From contig NZ_VFNC01000001.1 of the NCBI RefSeq assembly GCF_006715395.1, positions 1,922,001 to 1,986,000 of the forward strand: DNA of 64,000 nucleotides, given 5' to 3'. The notes beneath the pieces are model-generated. The model made no database searches, was not told where the DNA came from, and saw only the letters and a list, made by a program, of their open reading frames with translations. A program made the translations under genes and the position numbers. This DNA is from Streptomyces sp. SLBN-31. Lineage in GTDB: Bacteria; Actinomycetota; Actinomycetes; Streptomycetales; Streptomycetaceae. Positions 1 to 8,288 of this stretch are shown piece after piece (the stretch's first letter is position 1; every line of letters begins with the position of its first letter).

Positions 1-1061
1 TGGCCGGCAAGCTCATCGGCAACGGCTGGTCCGACGCAGGGAAGATCGGCGCCTACCCCTGGACGATGTGGCTGTCGTTCGCGATCTTCTGGGCGATCCA
101 GGTCGCGATCATCTACCGCGGCATGGACACGATCCGCCGCTTCGAGAACTGGGCGGCGCCCTTCGTCATCGTCGGCGCGCTGGTGATGCTGGTCTGGATG
201 AGCAACAAGGCGGGCGGCTTCGGCCCGTTGCTCGACCAGCCCTCCAAGCTCGGCTGGGGCGGCGACTTCTGGAAGCTGTTCTGGCCGTCCCTGATGGGCA
301 TGATCGGCTTCTGGTCCACTCTGTCGCTGAACATCCCGGACTTCACCCGGTACGGCAAGAGCCAGAAGGCCCAGACGTGGGGCCAGGCCCTCGGACTGCC
401 CACCACCATGACGCTGTTCGCGCTGCTGTCGGTGCTGGTCACCTCCGGTTCGCAGAAGGTGTACGGCCAGGCGGTGTGGGACCCGGTACAGCTGGCCGCC
501 AAGACCGACAACGTCTTCGGCCTGCTGTTCGCCCTGGTGACCGTACTGGTGGCGACCCTGTCCGTGAACATCGCCGCCAACCTGGTCTCGCCGGCCTTCG
601 ACTTCTCCAACATCGCGCCCAGGAAGGTCAGTTTCCGGGCCGGGGCGCTCGCCACCTGCATCATCGGCGTGCTGATCTTCCCGTGGAAGCTGTACTCCGA
701 CCCGCAGGGCTACATCTTCACCTGGCTCGGCCTGGTCGGCGGCCTGCTCGGCACGGTCGCCGGCATCCTCATCGCCGACTACTGGATCCTGCGCCGCGGA
801 AAGCTGGACCTGGTCGACCTGTACCGCTCGGGCGGCCGCTACTGGTACGAGGGCGGCTGGAACTGGCGGGCCGTCGTCGCCTTCGTGACGGGCGGCGTGC
901 TGGCGATCGGCGGCGCGAGCTTCAAGCCACTGATCGACGGACGGCCCGTCCCGGCGCTGAAGCCGCTCGCCGACTACGGCTGGGCGGTGGGCCTGGGCAC
1001 CTCGATGGCCGTCTACCTGGCCCTGATGCTGCTGCGCGGCCGACAGCGCCTGGAGGCCTGA
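1..1061 (+). CDS. NCS1-family nucleobase:cation symporter, 5' truncated by the window
   Basis: An open frame runs from base 3 with no start codon, so the N-terminus lies outside the window. What remains is about 350 residues of a polytopic membrane protein with long hydrophobic segments. The stretch SLNIPDFTRYGKSQKAQ followed by a glutamine- and glycine-rich helix is the signature region of the NCS1 (cytosine/purine, uracil, thiamine, allantoin, hydantoin) permeases. The C-terminal ADYWILRRGKLDLVDLY is also typical, with short cytoplasmic ends. Family members import a nucleobase or related heterocycle with Na+ or H+ across the plasma membrane. The substrate cannot be told from this part. The gene ends 28 bp from a convergent gene. 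Confidence 0.88.
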   Translation, partial: AGKLIGNGWSDAGKIGAYPWTMWLSFAIFWAIQVAIIYRGMDTIRRFENWAAPFVIVGALVMLVWMSNKAGGFGPLLDQPSKLGWGGDFWKLFWPSLMGMIGFWSTLSLNIPDFTRYGKSQKAQTWGQALGLPTTMTLFALLSVLVTSGSQKVYGQAVWDPVQLAAKTDNVFGLLFALVTVLVATLSVNIAANLVSPAFDFSNIAPRKVSFRAGALATCIIGVLIFPWKLYSDPQGYIFTWLGLVGGLLGTVAGILIADYWILRRGKLDLVDLYRSGGRYWYEGGWNWRAVVAFVTGGVLAIGGASFKPLIDGRPVPALKPLADYGWAVGLGTSMAVYLALMLLRGRQRLEA

Positions 1062-1089
1062 AAACCCTGCGGAGGGCGGCCGGTGAACG

Positions 1090-1758
1090 CTACCGGCTGC
1101 CCTTCAGCGCGGCCACGGCGTCCTTCGCGGCCTTGATGGCACCCTTGTTGATCTCGTCCGTGCCGGGTGCCTTCTTCGTCTCGAAGTCACTGCCGTTGTA
1201 GGTGGTGACCACCAGGACGTTGGACACCTGGGCGATCACCACGCCCTCCCGGGTCTGCTGCTTGTCCTCGGTGGTGAGGTTCACGACCGAGTAGCCCGCG
1301 TCCCCGAGCCCCGGTACGGCACCCCCGCCGCTCTTCTCCGCGGTCCGCTCCTTGAACTCCTTCTGCGCCGCCGCGTCGGAGTCCAGAACCTCGAAGGAGA
1401 CGTCGAGCCAGCGGTAGTCGTAGCCCTTGAGAGCGTTCCAGGAGCAGGTGCGGCGCAGCTTCTCGTCGGTGGACCTGATCTCCTTCCCGGCCGTCTTGGC
1501 GCCCGGGACGAGCGACTTGACCGTCGCCGTGGCCACGCTGCCGCACGGCGCGGGGGCGGCGCCGTACGACTTGGTCGCCGCTGCCGCCGTCGACGGCGCG
1601 GGGGGCGCCGAAGTGCTCTTGTGCTCCGCCTCGTTGGTGTGCTGGTCGGCCGGCGTCGCCGGGCTCGACGACAGCGCCCAGCCCACCGCGGCGAGCACGA
1701 CGACGGGGGACAGGCGCGCGGTCAGAGCGAGCGGCAGAGGAAATTCACGCACGGGCAC
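1090..1758 (-). CDS. Secreted or membrane-anchored hypothetical protein, DUF3558-like
   Basis: 222 residues. Residues about 9-32 form one hydrophobic segment (signal peptide or anchor). A low-complexity Ala/Ser/Thr/Pro linker follows to about residue 66, then a soluble domain. Two cysteines (APAPCGSV and RRTCSWNA) and the C-W element resemble the actinobacterial DUF3558 family of exported proteins of unknown function. There is no lipobox cysteine in the N-terminal segment, so I do not call it a lipoprotein. The start is GTG with a weak GAGAAG upstream. A promoter with a perfect dyad between its hexamers lies about 60-90 bp upstream (separate entry). No enzymatic motif is visible. Confidence 0.7.
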   Translation of the reverse strand: MPVREFPLPLALTARLSPVVVLAAVGWALSSSPATPADQHTNEAEHKSTSAPPAPSTAAAATKSYGAAPAPCGSVATATVKSLVPGAKTAGKEIRSTDEKLRRTCSWNALKGYDYRWLDVSFEVLDSDAAAQKEFKERTAEKSGGGAVPGLGDAGYSVVNLTTEDKQQTREGVVIAQVSNVLVVTTYNGSDFETKKAPGTDEINKGAIKAAKDAVAALKGSR

Positions 1759-1812
1759 ACTTCTCGGTGGGGGACGGTGTGCGGAGGAGTCCGCACTGCG
1801 GACGGAGCGCCA

Positions 1813-1847
1813 GTCTCACATGAGTCCCTGTGAGACGGAAGTGTCAA
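1813..1847 (-). promoter_or_regulatory. Candidate promoter with 8-bp-arm operator
   Basis: Read on the minus strand, a TTGACA (1847-1842) is followed 18 bases later by TCATGT, plausible -35 and -10 hexamers for the 1090-1758 gene. The spacer contains a perfect inverted repeat, GTCTCACA (1813-1820) and TGTGAGAC (1829-1836), 8 bases apart. A dyad between the hexamers suits repressor binding. The regulator is unknown. Hexamers and dyad are seen directly; function is inferred. Confidence 0.45.
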
Positions 1848-1992
1848 CTCGCTCCGTGCTCGGGCGGTCACGGAGGCCGGTGCCGACGGGCCGTGACCAA
1901 CCGGGCGCCGCCCGAGCAAGCGGCGACGATCCCCTCGTATGCGCATAAAACCACTCTGGAACCACTGAAATCGGATAAAGGGTTCGCCGTCG

Positions 1993-2997
1993 TCAGGACG
2001 TGGCGCGCTGCGCGGCCGACAGCGCGAGTGCGCTCTCGATGCGGTCCACGGCCGCGAAGGCGCCGTACGCGACGAGCCGGAGCAGCTGCTCGTCGTTGTG
2101 CCAGGGCATGTGCCAGGCGGCCACGTCCTCGTCCGTGATCCGGTACGGCGCGAGCGCGGCGAGCAGCGCCAGGCGCGCGCCGGGCCGCTCACGCCGGGTC
2201 GGGAAGCCGCGCAGGACGGCCGAGGGGTGCTCGCCGTCCCAGTCCCGCAGGGCGTGATGGACGAGGGCGCGCTCGGCCGGGTCGAGAAGTTCGGCGCCGG
2301 TGCGGGCGGCCGCGCGCAGCGCCGCGTAGGCCGGGCCCACGGGGGAGCCGAGGGCCCAGTCCGGTCCGGGGCCGAGCGTGTCGAGCAGTGGCAGGGACGC
2401 GCCGGGTTCGGCTTCGCGGCGGACGGTGCGCCCCAGGGCGCGGCCCGCGAGACTGCGCACCGCGCGGAACCGCTGGACGCCGCCCGGCATGAGCTGTTCG
2501 GACAGCAGCGCCGAGGCGACGCGGTTGATGAAGTGGAAGGTGAGCATGGTCCCCAGATAGGCGGGCGCGTGCTCCTCCGGGAACGGGTACGGCCGCAGCG
2601 CGGCCCCCGGGGCGCGGCTGGCGAGCCCCCAGTCGAGCACGCGCGTGTGCTCCTCGCTCTCCGGATCGTCCCCGCGGGCCAGCCGCTCGGCCAGCGCGTG
2701 GTCGCCCGTCGCGTGCAGCAGGACGGTGTGCGCGTCGACGCAGAACGGGCAGTTGTTGGACAGCGAGACCCCGAGCGCCGCCAGCTCCTTGCCGGTGCGG
2801 CTGCCCGGGCCGGCGATCAGCGACTCGCGCATCAGCGCCCAGGCGGGAACGAGGAGTTCGGGCGCCGAGGACAGGACCATGAAGGTGGCGGGCCGGTCGA
2901 TGCCGAAGTCGGCGGCGATCTGCGCGTGGATCTCGGCGACCCGGCCGGTGGCCGACTTGGGCGACGGTGGCTGTGTGTACCTGAACGGTGTGGACAT
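1993..2997 (-). CDS. AhpD-like / carboxymuconolactone decarboxylase-family protein
   Basis: 334 residues, starting at the ATG at 2997. The AhpD core motif CPFCVDAHT lies at residues 83-91 (Cys83, Cys86, His90), preceded by a helix that begins with GKELAALGVSLSNN. AhpD-fold proteins use the Cys-x-x-Cys pair and the histidine in peroxidase-type thiol chemistry. Here the core sits in a protein about twice the usual length, whose C-terminal half (about 150-334) is helical and unassigned. It is transcribed divergently from the histidine kinase at 3164, with 166 bp between, so a link to that two-component system is possible. A longer upstream start (3051) exists but adds only a Pro/Arg-rich leader. 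Confidence 0.75.
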   Translation of the reverse strand: MSTPFRYTQPPSPKSATGRVAEIHAQIAADFGIDRPATFMVLSSAPELLVPAWALMRESLIAGPGSRTGKELAALGVSLSNNCPFCVDAHTVLLHATGDHALAERLARGDDPESEEHTRVLDWGLASRAPGAALRPYPFPEEHAPAYLGTMLTFHFINRVASALLSEQLMPGGVQRFRAVRSLAGRALGRTVRREAEPGASLPLLDTLGPGPDWALGSPVGPAYAALRAAARTGAELLDPAERALVHHALRDWDGEHPSAVLRGFPTRRERPGARLALLAALAPYRITDEDVAAWHMPWHNDEQLLRLVAYGAFAAVDRIESALALSAAQRATS

Positions 2998-3163
2998 GCA
3001 CAGCAGCATGCGTGGCGCGGGCGGCCCCGGGCGTCGTCCCCGTGGAGGCACTTGGCGGTACGACGACGAGGCCGCCGGGACCGCGCACTACTGCGTGGGG
3101 AGTAGCCGGGGAGCCGTCCACAGGGGTGACGCCGCTGTCGGCGCCGCCCTCTACTGTGCCTGC

Positions 3164-4270
3164 ATGAGCGGGCACTTCACCCCACGCAAAGGGCTCGCCG
3201 ACGTGGCCCTCGCGGTCGTCGTCGGTGCTCTCGCCGTGACCACGGCAGCCTTCGGCCGGGACACCACGGCCGTCGACTACGCCCTCGTCGCCCTGTCCTC
3301 GGCCGTCCTGGCGTTCCACCGTGTGGCCCCGCGCACGGTGGCGCTCGTCGCCGCGCTGTGCGGTGCCGGATACGTGCTGCACGCGCACCCCGGTCCGCTC
3401 TCGGCGCTGCCGGTCTTCGTCGCCGTGGCGACGGCGGCCGGCGCGGGACACCGGGGGTGGGCGGCCGTGGCGAGCGGGGTCTTCCTGGGAGGATGGCTGG
3501 CGACGGGCCCGACGACCCACGACGTGGTCGAGCGGACGGCGCTGCTCGCCGGCTGGTTCCTGTGCGCCGTGGTCGCGGGACAGGCCGACCGCAACTGGCA
3601 GGCGTACCTCCGCCAGACCGAGCGGCGAGCGCTGGAGGCCGAGCGGACCAGGGAGGAGGCCGCCCTGCGCCGCGCCGGTGAGGAACGCCTGCGCATCGCA
3701 AGGGAGTTGCACGACTCCCTCACTCACAGCATCTCGATCGTCAAGCTCCAGGCGGGCGTCGCCGTCCACCTGGCGAAGAAGCGCGGCGAGGAGATACCGC
3801 CCGCGCTGCTCGCCATCCAGGACGCGAGCGGCGAGGCCATGCGCGAACTGCGCGCCACCCTGGAGATCCTGCGCTCCGACGACGAGCCCACCGGCACGCC
3901 CGCGCTGCTGGTCGAGCGGGCCCGCGCGGCGGGCCTCACCGCCGAACTCACGGTGACCGGCGAGGAACGGCCACTGACGGCCACGGTCGACCGCGCCGTC
4001 TACCGCATCGTGCAGGAGGCCCTGACCAACGCGGCCCGGCACGCGGGCCCGGCCAAGGTGAACGTCCGGCTCGACTACGGGGACGACGACCTGGCGATAC
4101 GCGTCGAGGACGACGGCACCGCCGACCCGTCCCGACCTCCCGCCCCCGGCGTGGGTCTGACCGGCATGCGTGAACGCGTCACGGCACTGGGCGGCACACT
4201 GGACACCGGCCCGCGCGCGGAGGGCGGTTTCGCGGTACGGGCGCGGCTGCCGCTGGGGGAGACGCGGTGA
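3164..4270 (+). CDS. NarL-type sensor histidine kinase
   Basis: 368 residues. The first about 130 residues carry several hydrophobic segments with short loops and no obvious extracellular sensor domain, so it probably senses within the membrane. A basic coiled linker (about 140-175) leads into the HisKA_3 dimerisation box ELHDSLTHS with His183 as the expected phosphorylated residue. A HATPase_c domain follows, with an N box (EALTNAARHA), a DDG motif and the G box GVGLTGMRERV. The start ATG was preferred because the longer open frame upstream is Arg/Pro-rich shadow. Its partner is the LuxR-type regulator at 4593. The two genes would normally abut but are separated by duplicated copies of this gene's 3' end. 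Confidence 0.92.
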   Translation: MSGHFTPRKGLADVALAVVVGALAVTTAAFGRDTTAVDYALVALSSAVLAFHRVAPRTVALVAALCGAGYVLHAHPGPLSALPVFVAVATAAGAGHRGWAAVASGVFLGGWLATGPTTHDVVERTALLAGWFLCAVVAGQADRNWQAYLRQTERRALEAERTREEAALRRAGEERLRIARELHDSLTHSISIVKLQAGVAVHLAKKRGEEIPPALLAIQDASGEAMRELRATLEILRSDDEPTGTPALLVERARAAGLTAELTVTGEERPLTATVDRAVYRIVQEALTNAARHAGPAKVNVRLDYGDDDLAIRVEDDGTADPSRPPAPGVGLTGMRERVTALGGTLDTGPRAEGGFAVRARLPLGETR

Positions 4271-4500
4271 GCGGGGCGGGCTCGGGGGTGCGGGGACGGT
4301 TGCCGTTGGGGGAGGCGGGATGAGCGGGGCGGGCTTCGGGGCGCGGGCGCGGCCGGGTGAGTGGGGGGCGGCTTCGGGGTGCGGGGACGGTTGCCGTTGG
4401 GGGAGGCCGGATGAGCGGGGCGGGCTTCGGGGCGCGGGCGCGGCCGGGTGAGCGGGGGCGGCTTCGCGGTGCGGGGACGGCTGCCGCTGGATGGGAGGCG
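4239..4500. repeat. Tandem duplication of the kinase gene's 3' end
   Basis: The 322-bp gap between kinase stop and regulator start is filled largely by repeats. The core GGGGACGGTTGCCGTTGG occurs at 4292 and 4383, degenerate at 4472, and its likely ancestor lies in the kinase C-terminal codons (from 4239, encoding RARLPLGE). Copies at 4292 and 4383 are 91 bp apart and differ at only 2 positions over about 75 bp, so that duplication is recent. Each unit contains GGAGG and an ATGAGCGGGG that mimic a ribosome-binding site and start, but the frames are short and compositionally abnormal, so I do not call genes. Confidence 0.8.
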
Positions 4501-4592
4501 GGCTTGGGGGCGCGGGCGTGGCCGCCGACCGGGAGCTCGGGCGGCCGGGGCGGCTTCGTCCCGCGCATCCCGCTGGCGAAGGGGGAGTGGAG

Positions 4593-5255
4593 ATGATCCG
4601 GGTCGCGCTCGTCGACGACCAGGCGCTGATGCGCGCGGGGTTCCGCGCCCTGCTGGAGGCCGAGGACGGCATCGAGGTGGTGGGCGAGGCGGCGGACGGC
4701 GAGCGGGGCCTCGCCCTCGTCCGCGCGCACGTCCCCGACATCGCGCTGATCGACGTCCAGATGCCGGTGATGACGGGCATCGAGGCGACGCGGCTGATCG
4801 CCGCGGACCCCGCTCTGGCGGCCGTACGCGTAGTGATCCTCACCAATTACGGCCTCGACGAGTACGTCTTCGAGGCGCTGCGGGCGGGCGCCAGCGGCTT
4901 CCTCCTGAAGGACACCGAACCGGCCGACCTGCTCCAGGGCATCGACGTCGTCGCCCGGGGCGAGGCGCTGCTGTCCCCGTCGGTTACACGCACTCTGATC
5001 GGCGAGTTCGTCTCCCGGCCGCCGGACCGGGCGACGGCACCCGGCCTCGACTGCCTGACCCGCCGCGAACGCGAGGTGACGGCTCTGGCCGCCCGGGGCC
5101 TGACCAACGAGGAGATCGCCGGGCACATGGTCATCAGCCCGTTCACGGCCAAGACCCACATCAGCCGCGCCATGACGAAACTAGGGGCCCGCGACCGGGC
5201 CCAACTGGTCGTCTTCGCCTACGAGTCGGGGCTGGTGGAGCCGCGCCGGCCGTGA
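4593..5255 (+). CDS. LuxR/NarL-family response regulator
   Basis: 220 residues. The receiver domain (1-120) has the acidic pair Asp8/Asp9, the phosphoacceptor Asp54 in ALIDVQMP, the Thr in VILTNYG (here followed by Asn-Tyr rather than Ala) and the conserved Lys in FLLKD. The C-terminal LuxR helix-turn-helix (about 150-215) reads LTRREREVTALAARGLTNEE, with the recognition helix in TAKTHISRAMTKL. The start follows GGGGGAGTGGAG. It is the partner of the kinase at 3164. Targets are unknown; the flanking AhpD-like and gamma-glutamyltransferase genes are candidates only by proximity. Confidence 0.93.
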   Translation: MIRVALVDDQALMRAGFRALLEAEDGIEVVGEAADGERGLALVRAHVPDIALIDVQMPVMTGIEATRLIAADPALAAVRVVILTNYGLDEYVFEALRAGASGFLLKDTEPADLLQGIDVVARGEALLSPSVTRTLIGEFVSRPPDRATAPGLDCLTRREREVTALAARGLTNEEIAGHMVISPFTAKTHISRAMTKLGARDRAQLVVFAYESGLVEPRRP

Positions 5256-5405
5256 ACGGTCGCCCGCGCACCGGACTGGAGGGCGGCCCGAGCAGTGCCC
5301 GAGGGATCGCGAAAATCTTCGTGGACCCCTCGGACGGGTAGAGGCAGCCCCACAGGTGTGATCGCACTCCGGAACGACCGGGGCGCGCGAGCGGCGAGGT
5401 GAGAG

Positions 5406-7235
5406 ATGCAGTTCACGACCCGGCCGACCCTCCAGGGCACCTTCGGCATGGTGTCCTCCACCCACTGGCTCGCCTCGCAGTCCGCGATGGCCGTGCTGGA
5501 GGACGACGGCAACGCCTTCGACGCGGCCGTCGCCGGGGCGTTCGTGCTGCATGTCGTCGAGCCGCACCTCAACGGCCCCGCCGGCGAGGTGCCGATCCTG
5601 CTCGCGCCGGCCGGCGGCGAGGTGCGGGTGCTGTGCGGACAGGGCGTCGCACCCGCCGCAGCGACCGTCGCCCACTACCGGGGACTCGGCCTGGACCTCG
5701 TGCCCGGCACCGGACCGCTCGCCGCAGCCGTCCCCGGCGCCTTCGACGCCTGGATGCTGCTGCTGCGCGACCACGGGACGAAACCCCTCGCCGACGTCCT
5801 CAAGTACGCCGTCGGATACGCCGAACACGGGCACGCGCCCGTGGAGAACGTCGGCGCGACCGTCGAGACGGTCCGCGAGCTGTTCGAGACGGAGTGGACC
5901 TCGTCGGCCGAGGTGTACCTGCCGGACGGTCGGCCCCCGCATCCCGGCGAGCTGCTGCGCAACCCCGCCCTCGCCGCCACCTGGAAGCGGCTGCTCACCG
6001 AGGTCGCCGGCAGCGGGGACCGGGTCGCCGAGATCGAGGCCGCGCGCGAGGTGTGGCGCTCCGGCTTCATCGCCGAGGCCCTGGTACGCCAGTCCGCCCG
6101 CCCCACCATGGACACCAGCGGCGAGCGCCACACCGGCACCCTCACGGCCGCCGACCTCACCGGCTGGTCCGCCACCTACGAGAGCCCGGCGACGTACGAC
6201 TGGAACGGCTGGACCCTGTGCAAGGCGGGCCCCTGGAGCCAGGGCCCCGTCCTGCTCCAGCAGCTCGCCCTGCTCCCGGCCGAGCTGCCCGCCCACGGCT
6301 CCGCCGACTACCTCCACCTGCTGATCGAGGGCTGCAAGCTCGCCATGGCCGACCGGGAGGCCTGGTACGGCGACGCCGCCGAGGTGCCGGTCGACGAGCT
6401 GCTGTCCGCCGAGTACAACACCGCCCGGCGCGCGCTCGTCGGCGACAAGGCCTCGTACGAGCTGCGCCCCGGCAGCCCCGGCGGACGCGCACCGCGGCTC
6501 AGCGCGCACGCGCACGTGGTGGTCACCGATGAGCCGGGGTTCAGCCCCATGGGCGCGGGAGAGCCCACCGTGGCGAAGAGCCCTGCCTCCCCGGTGCCCG
6601 GTGAGCCGCCCGTCTCCCCGGACGGCACCACCCGGGGCGACACCTGCCACCTCGACGTCGTCGACCGTTGGGGGAACATGGTCGCCGCCACCCCCAGCGG
6701 CGGCTGGCTGCAGTCCAACCCCGTCGTGCCCGAACTGGGCTTCCCGCTCGGCACCAGGCTGCAGATGACCTGGCTGGAGGAGGGCCTGCCGAACTCGCTC
6801 ACCCCCGGCCGCCGCCCCCGCACCACCCTCACCCCCTCCATCGCCCTGCGCGACGGCGTCCCGGTGATGGCGTTCGGCACGCCCGGAGGCGACCAGCAGG
6901 ACCAGTGGCAGCTGCACTTCTTCCTGGCCGTCGCGCTGCGCGCACCCGTCCGCGGGGGCCTCGACCTGCAGGGCGCGATCGACGCCCCGAACTGGCACAA
7001 CGACAGCTTCGCGGGCTCCTTCTACCCGCGCGGCATGCGACCGGGAAGCGTGACCGTGGAGTCACGGACGGGCTCGGACGTCGTCGAGGAGCTGCGCCGG
7101 CGCGGCCACCACGTCACCGTGGGCGACCCGTGGTCCGAGGGACGGCTGTGCGCGGTCGCACGCGATCCACGTACCGGCATCCTGTCGGCGGCGGCGAACC
7201 CGCGCGGGATGCAGGGATACGCCGTCGGCCGGTGA
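5406..7235 (+). CDS. Gamma-glutamyltransferase-family Ntn hydrolase
   Basis: 609 residues. The family order is present: DDDGNAFDAAVA near residue 36, then the large-subunit region, then the autocleavage site. The predicted catalytic N-terminal Thr is Thr413 in GDTCHLDVVD (the usual TTH is here TCH), followed by RWGNMVAATPSGG. The C-terminal part includes LTPSIALRDG and FGTPGGDQQ. The first Thr of the TTH motif is the nucleophile in known members, and it is kept. No N-terminal signal peptide is seen, so unlike E. coli GGT it may be cytoplasmic, as in the broader acylase branch. The substrate (glutathione-type, cephalosporin-type or other gamma-glutamyl amide) is open. Confidence 0.88.
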   Translation: MQFTTRPTLQGTFGMVSSTHWLASQSAMAVLEDDGNAFDAAVAGAFVLHVVEPHLNGPAGEVPILLAPAGGEVRVLCGQGVAPAAATVAHYRGLGLDLVPGTGPLAAAVPGAFDAWMLLLRDHGTKPLADVLKYAVGYAEHGHAPVENVGATVETVRELFETEWTSSAEVYLPDGRPPHPGELLRNPALAATWKRLLTEVAGSGDRVAEIEAAREVWRSGFIAEALVRQSARPTMDTSGERHTGTLTAADLTGWSATYESPATYDWNGWTLCKAGPWSQGPVLLQQLALLPAELPAHGSADYLHLLIEGCKLAMADREAWYGDAAEVPVDELLSAEYNTARRALVGDKASYELRPGSPGGRAPRLSAHAHVVVTDEPGFSPMGAGEPTVAKSPASPVPGEPPVSPDGTTRGDTCHLDVVDRWGNMVAATPSGGWLQSNPVVPELGFPLGTRLQMTWLEEGLPNSLTPGRRPRTTLTPSIALRDGVPVMAFGTPGGDQQDQWQLHFFLAVALRAPVRGGLDLQGAIDAPNWHNDSFAGSFYPRGMRPGSVTVESRTGSDVVEELRRRGHHVTVGDPWSEGRLCAVARDPRTGILSAAANPRGMQGYAVGR

Positions 7236-7320
7236 GCCGGAATCTCCGAGTTCACTCCGATTCCACCGGGTGTCCACCGGCCGGGCGGGGATTGTCAGTG
7301 GCGCGTGTTCTCATGGAGCC

Positions 7321-8187
7321 ATGATCGACGACACGGAAACCAACGAAGAGTTTCTCGCCGGACACGAAGAGTTCCTCACCAAGCACGCGGCCGACGTCGA
7401 GGAGGCGGTCCGCGCCGCCGCCGCGGCCGAGATCATGCCGCGCTTCCGCCGGCTCGCCGCCCACGAGGTCGACCAGAAGAACGGACCGCACGACCTCGTG
7501 ACCGACGCCGACCGGCTGGCCGAGCGGTACCTCACCGGGACGCTGGGCGCCCTGCTGCCCGGCTCCGTCGTGGTCGGCGAGGAAGCGGTGCACGCGAACC
7601 CGGCGACGTACGAGGCGATCGGCGGCGACGCCCCGGTCTGGATAGTCGACCCCGTCGACGGCACCCGTCAGTTCGTGCACGGCGACCCCGGGTTCTGCAC
7701 GCTGGTCGCCCTCGCGCACCACGGGGTCCTGCTCGCCTCCTGGACGTACGCACCGGCCCGTGGACAACTCGCCACCGCCGTGCGGGGCCAGGGCGCCTTC
7801 CTCGACGGCGAGCGACTCCACGCCGGCTCACCCGCACCCGGCCGGGACCTCCAAGTGGCCACCTCCCACCCGGACTACACCACCGACGACCAGAAGCGCG
7901 CCCTGCTCGGCCTGTGGACCGACGGCGTCGCGCCGCGCGCCTGCGGCTCGGCCGGCCTGGAGTATCTCGCCATCGCCCGCGGCGAGTCCGATGCGACCGC
8001 CTTCTCATGGGAAGCGGCATGGGATCACGCCGCGGGCCTGCTGCTGGTCGAGGAGGCGGGCGGCGCCCACCTGACCGTCACCGGCGAGCCCTTCCGTATC
8101 ACCGGGGGCAACGCCCTGCCGTTCACCGCGGCCCGTGACGCGGCCACGGCCCGCAGGGTGGTGGGGCTGCTGTCGGCCACTGCCTGA
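7321..8187 (+). CDS. Inositol-monophosphatase-family phosphatase
   Basis: 288 residues with the metal-dependent FIG superfamily motifs: [34 protein letters not shown] from about residue 107 (two metal-binding Asp residues and the DGT loop) and [17 protein letters not shown] near the C-terminus. Members hydrolyse inositol-1-phosphate, histidinol-phosphate, 3'-phosphoadenosine phosphates or fructose bisphosphate. The general layout is closest to IMPase/HisN-like proteins, but the substrate is not determined by sequence. It stands alone between two plus-strand genes with about 85-100 bp on each side. Confidence 0.88.
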   Translation: MIDDTETNEEFLAGHEEFLTKHAADVEEAVRAAAAAEIMPRFRRLAAHEVDQKNGPHDLVTDADRLAERYLTGTLGALLPGSVVVGEEAVHANPATYEAIGGDAPVWIVDPVDGTRQFVHGDPGFCTLVALAHHGVLLASWTYAPARGQLATAVRGQGAFLDGERLHAGSPAPGRDLQVATSHPDYTTDDQKRALLGLWTDGVAPRACGSAGLEYLAIARGESDATAFSWEAAWDHAAGLLLVEEAGGAHLTVTGEPFRITGGNALPFTAARDAATARRVVGLLSATA

Positions 8188-8288
8188 CCCGACGGGCCGT
8201 CCCGGCAGTCGGTACCCGAGCCCCGGGGCTGTCAGACCCCCGGCATATCCTGATGCCCAGTGGCCATCGGCTGACGAAGGGGTCCGAG

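Noticed and set aside
4320..4592. ATG frames in the kinase/regulator gap as small genes
   Set aside because: They arise from repeated copies of kinase 3' sequence, and the copies lead into different stops. The residues are Gly/Arg/Ala only.
8219..8230. AGCCCCGGGGCT palindrome
   Set aside because: A 12-base C/G palindrome is expected by chance in DNA this GC-rich and it is not placed at a promoter I can support.
8253..8288. Upstream ATG for the FAD oxidoreductase
   Set aside because: The added residues are hydrophilic, precede the Rossmann start and lack a ribosome-binding site, while the GTG at 8289 has AAGGGG at proper distance.
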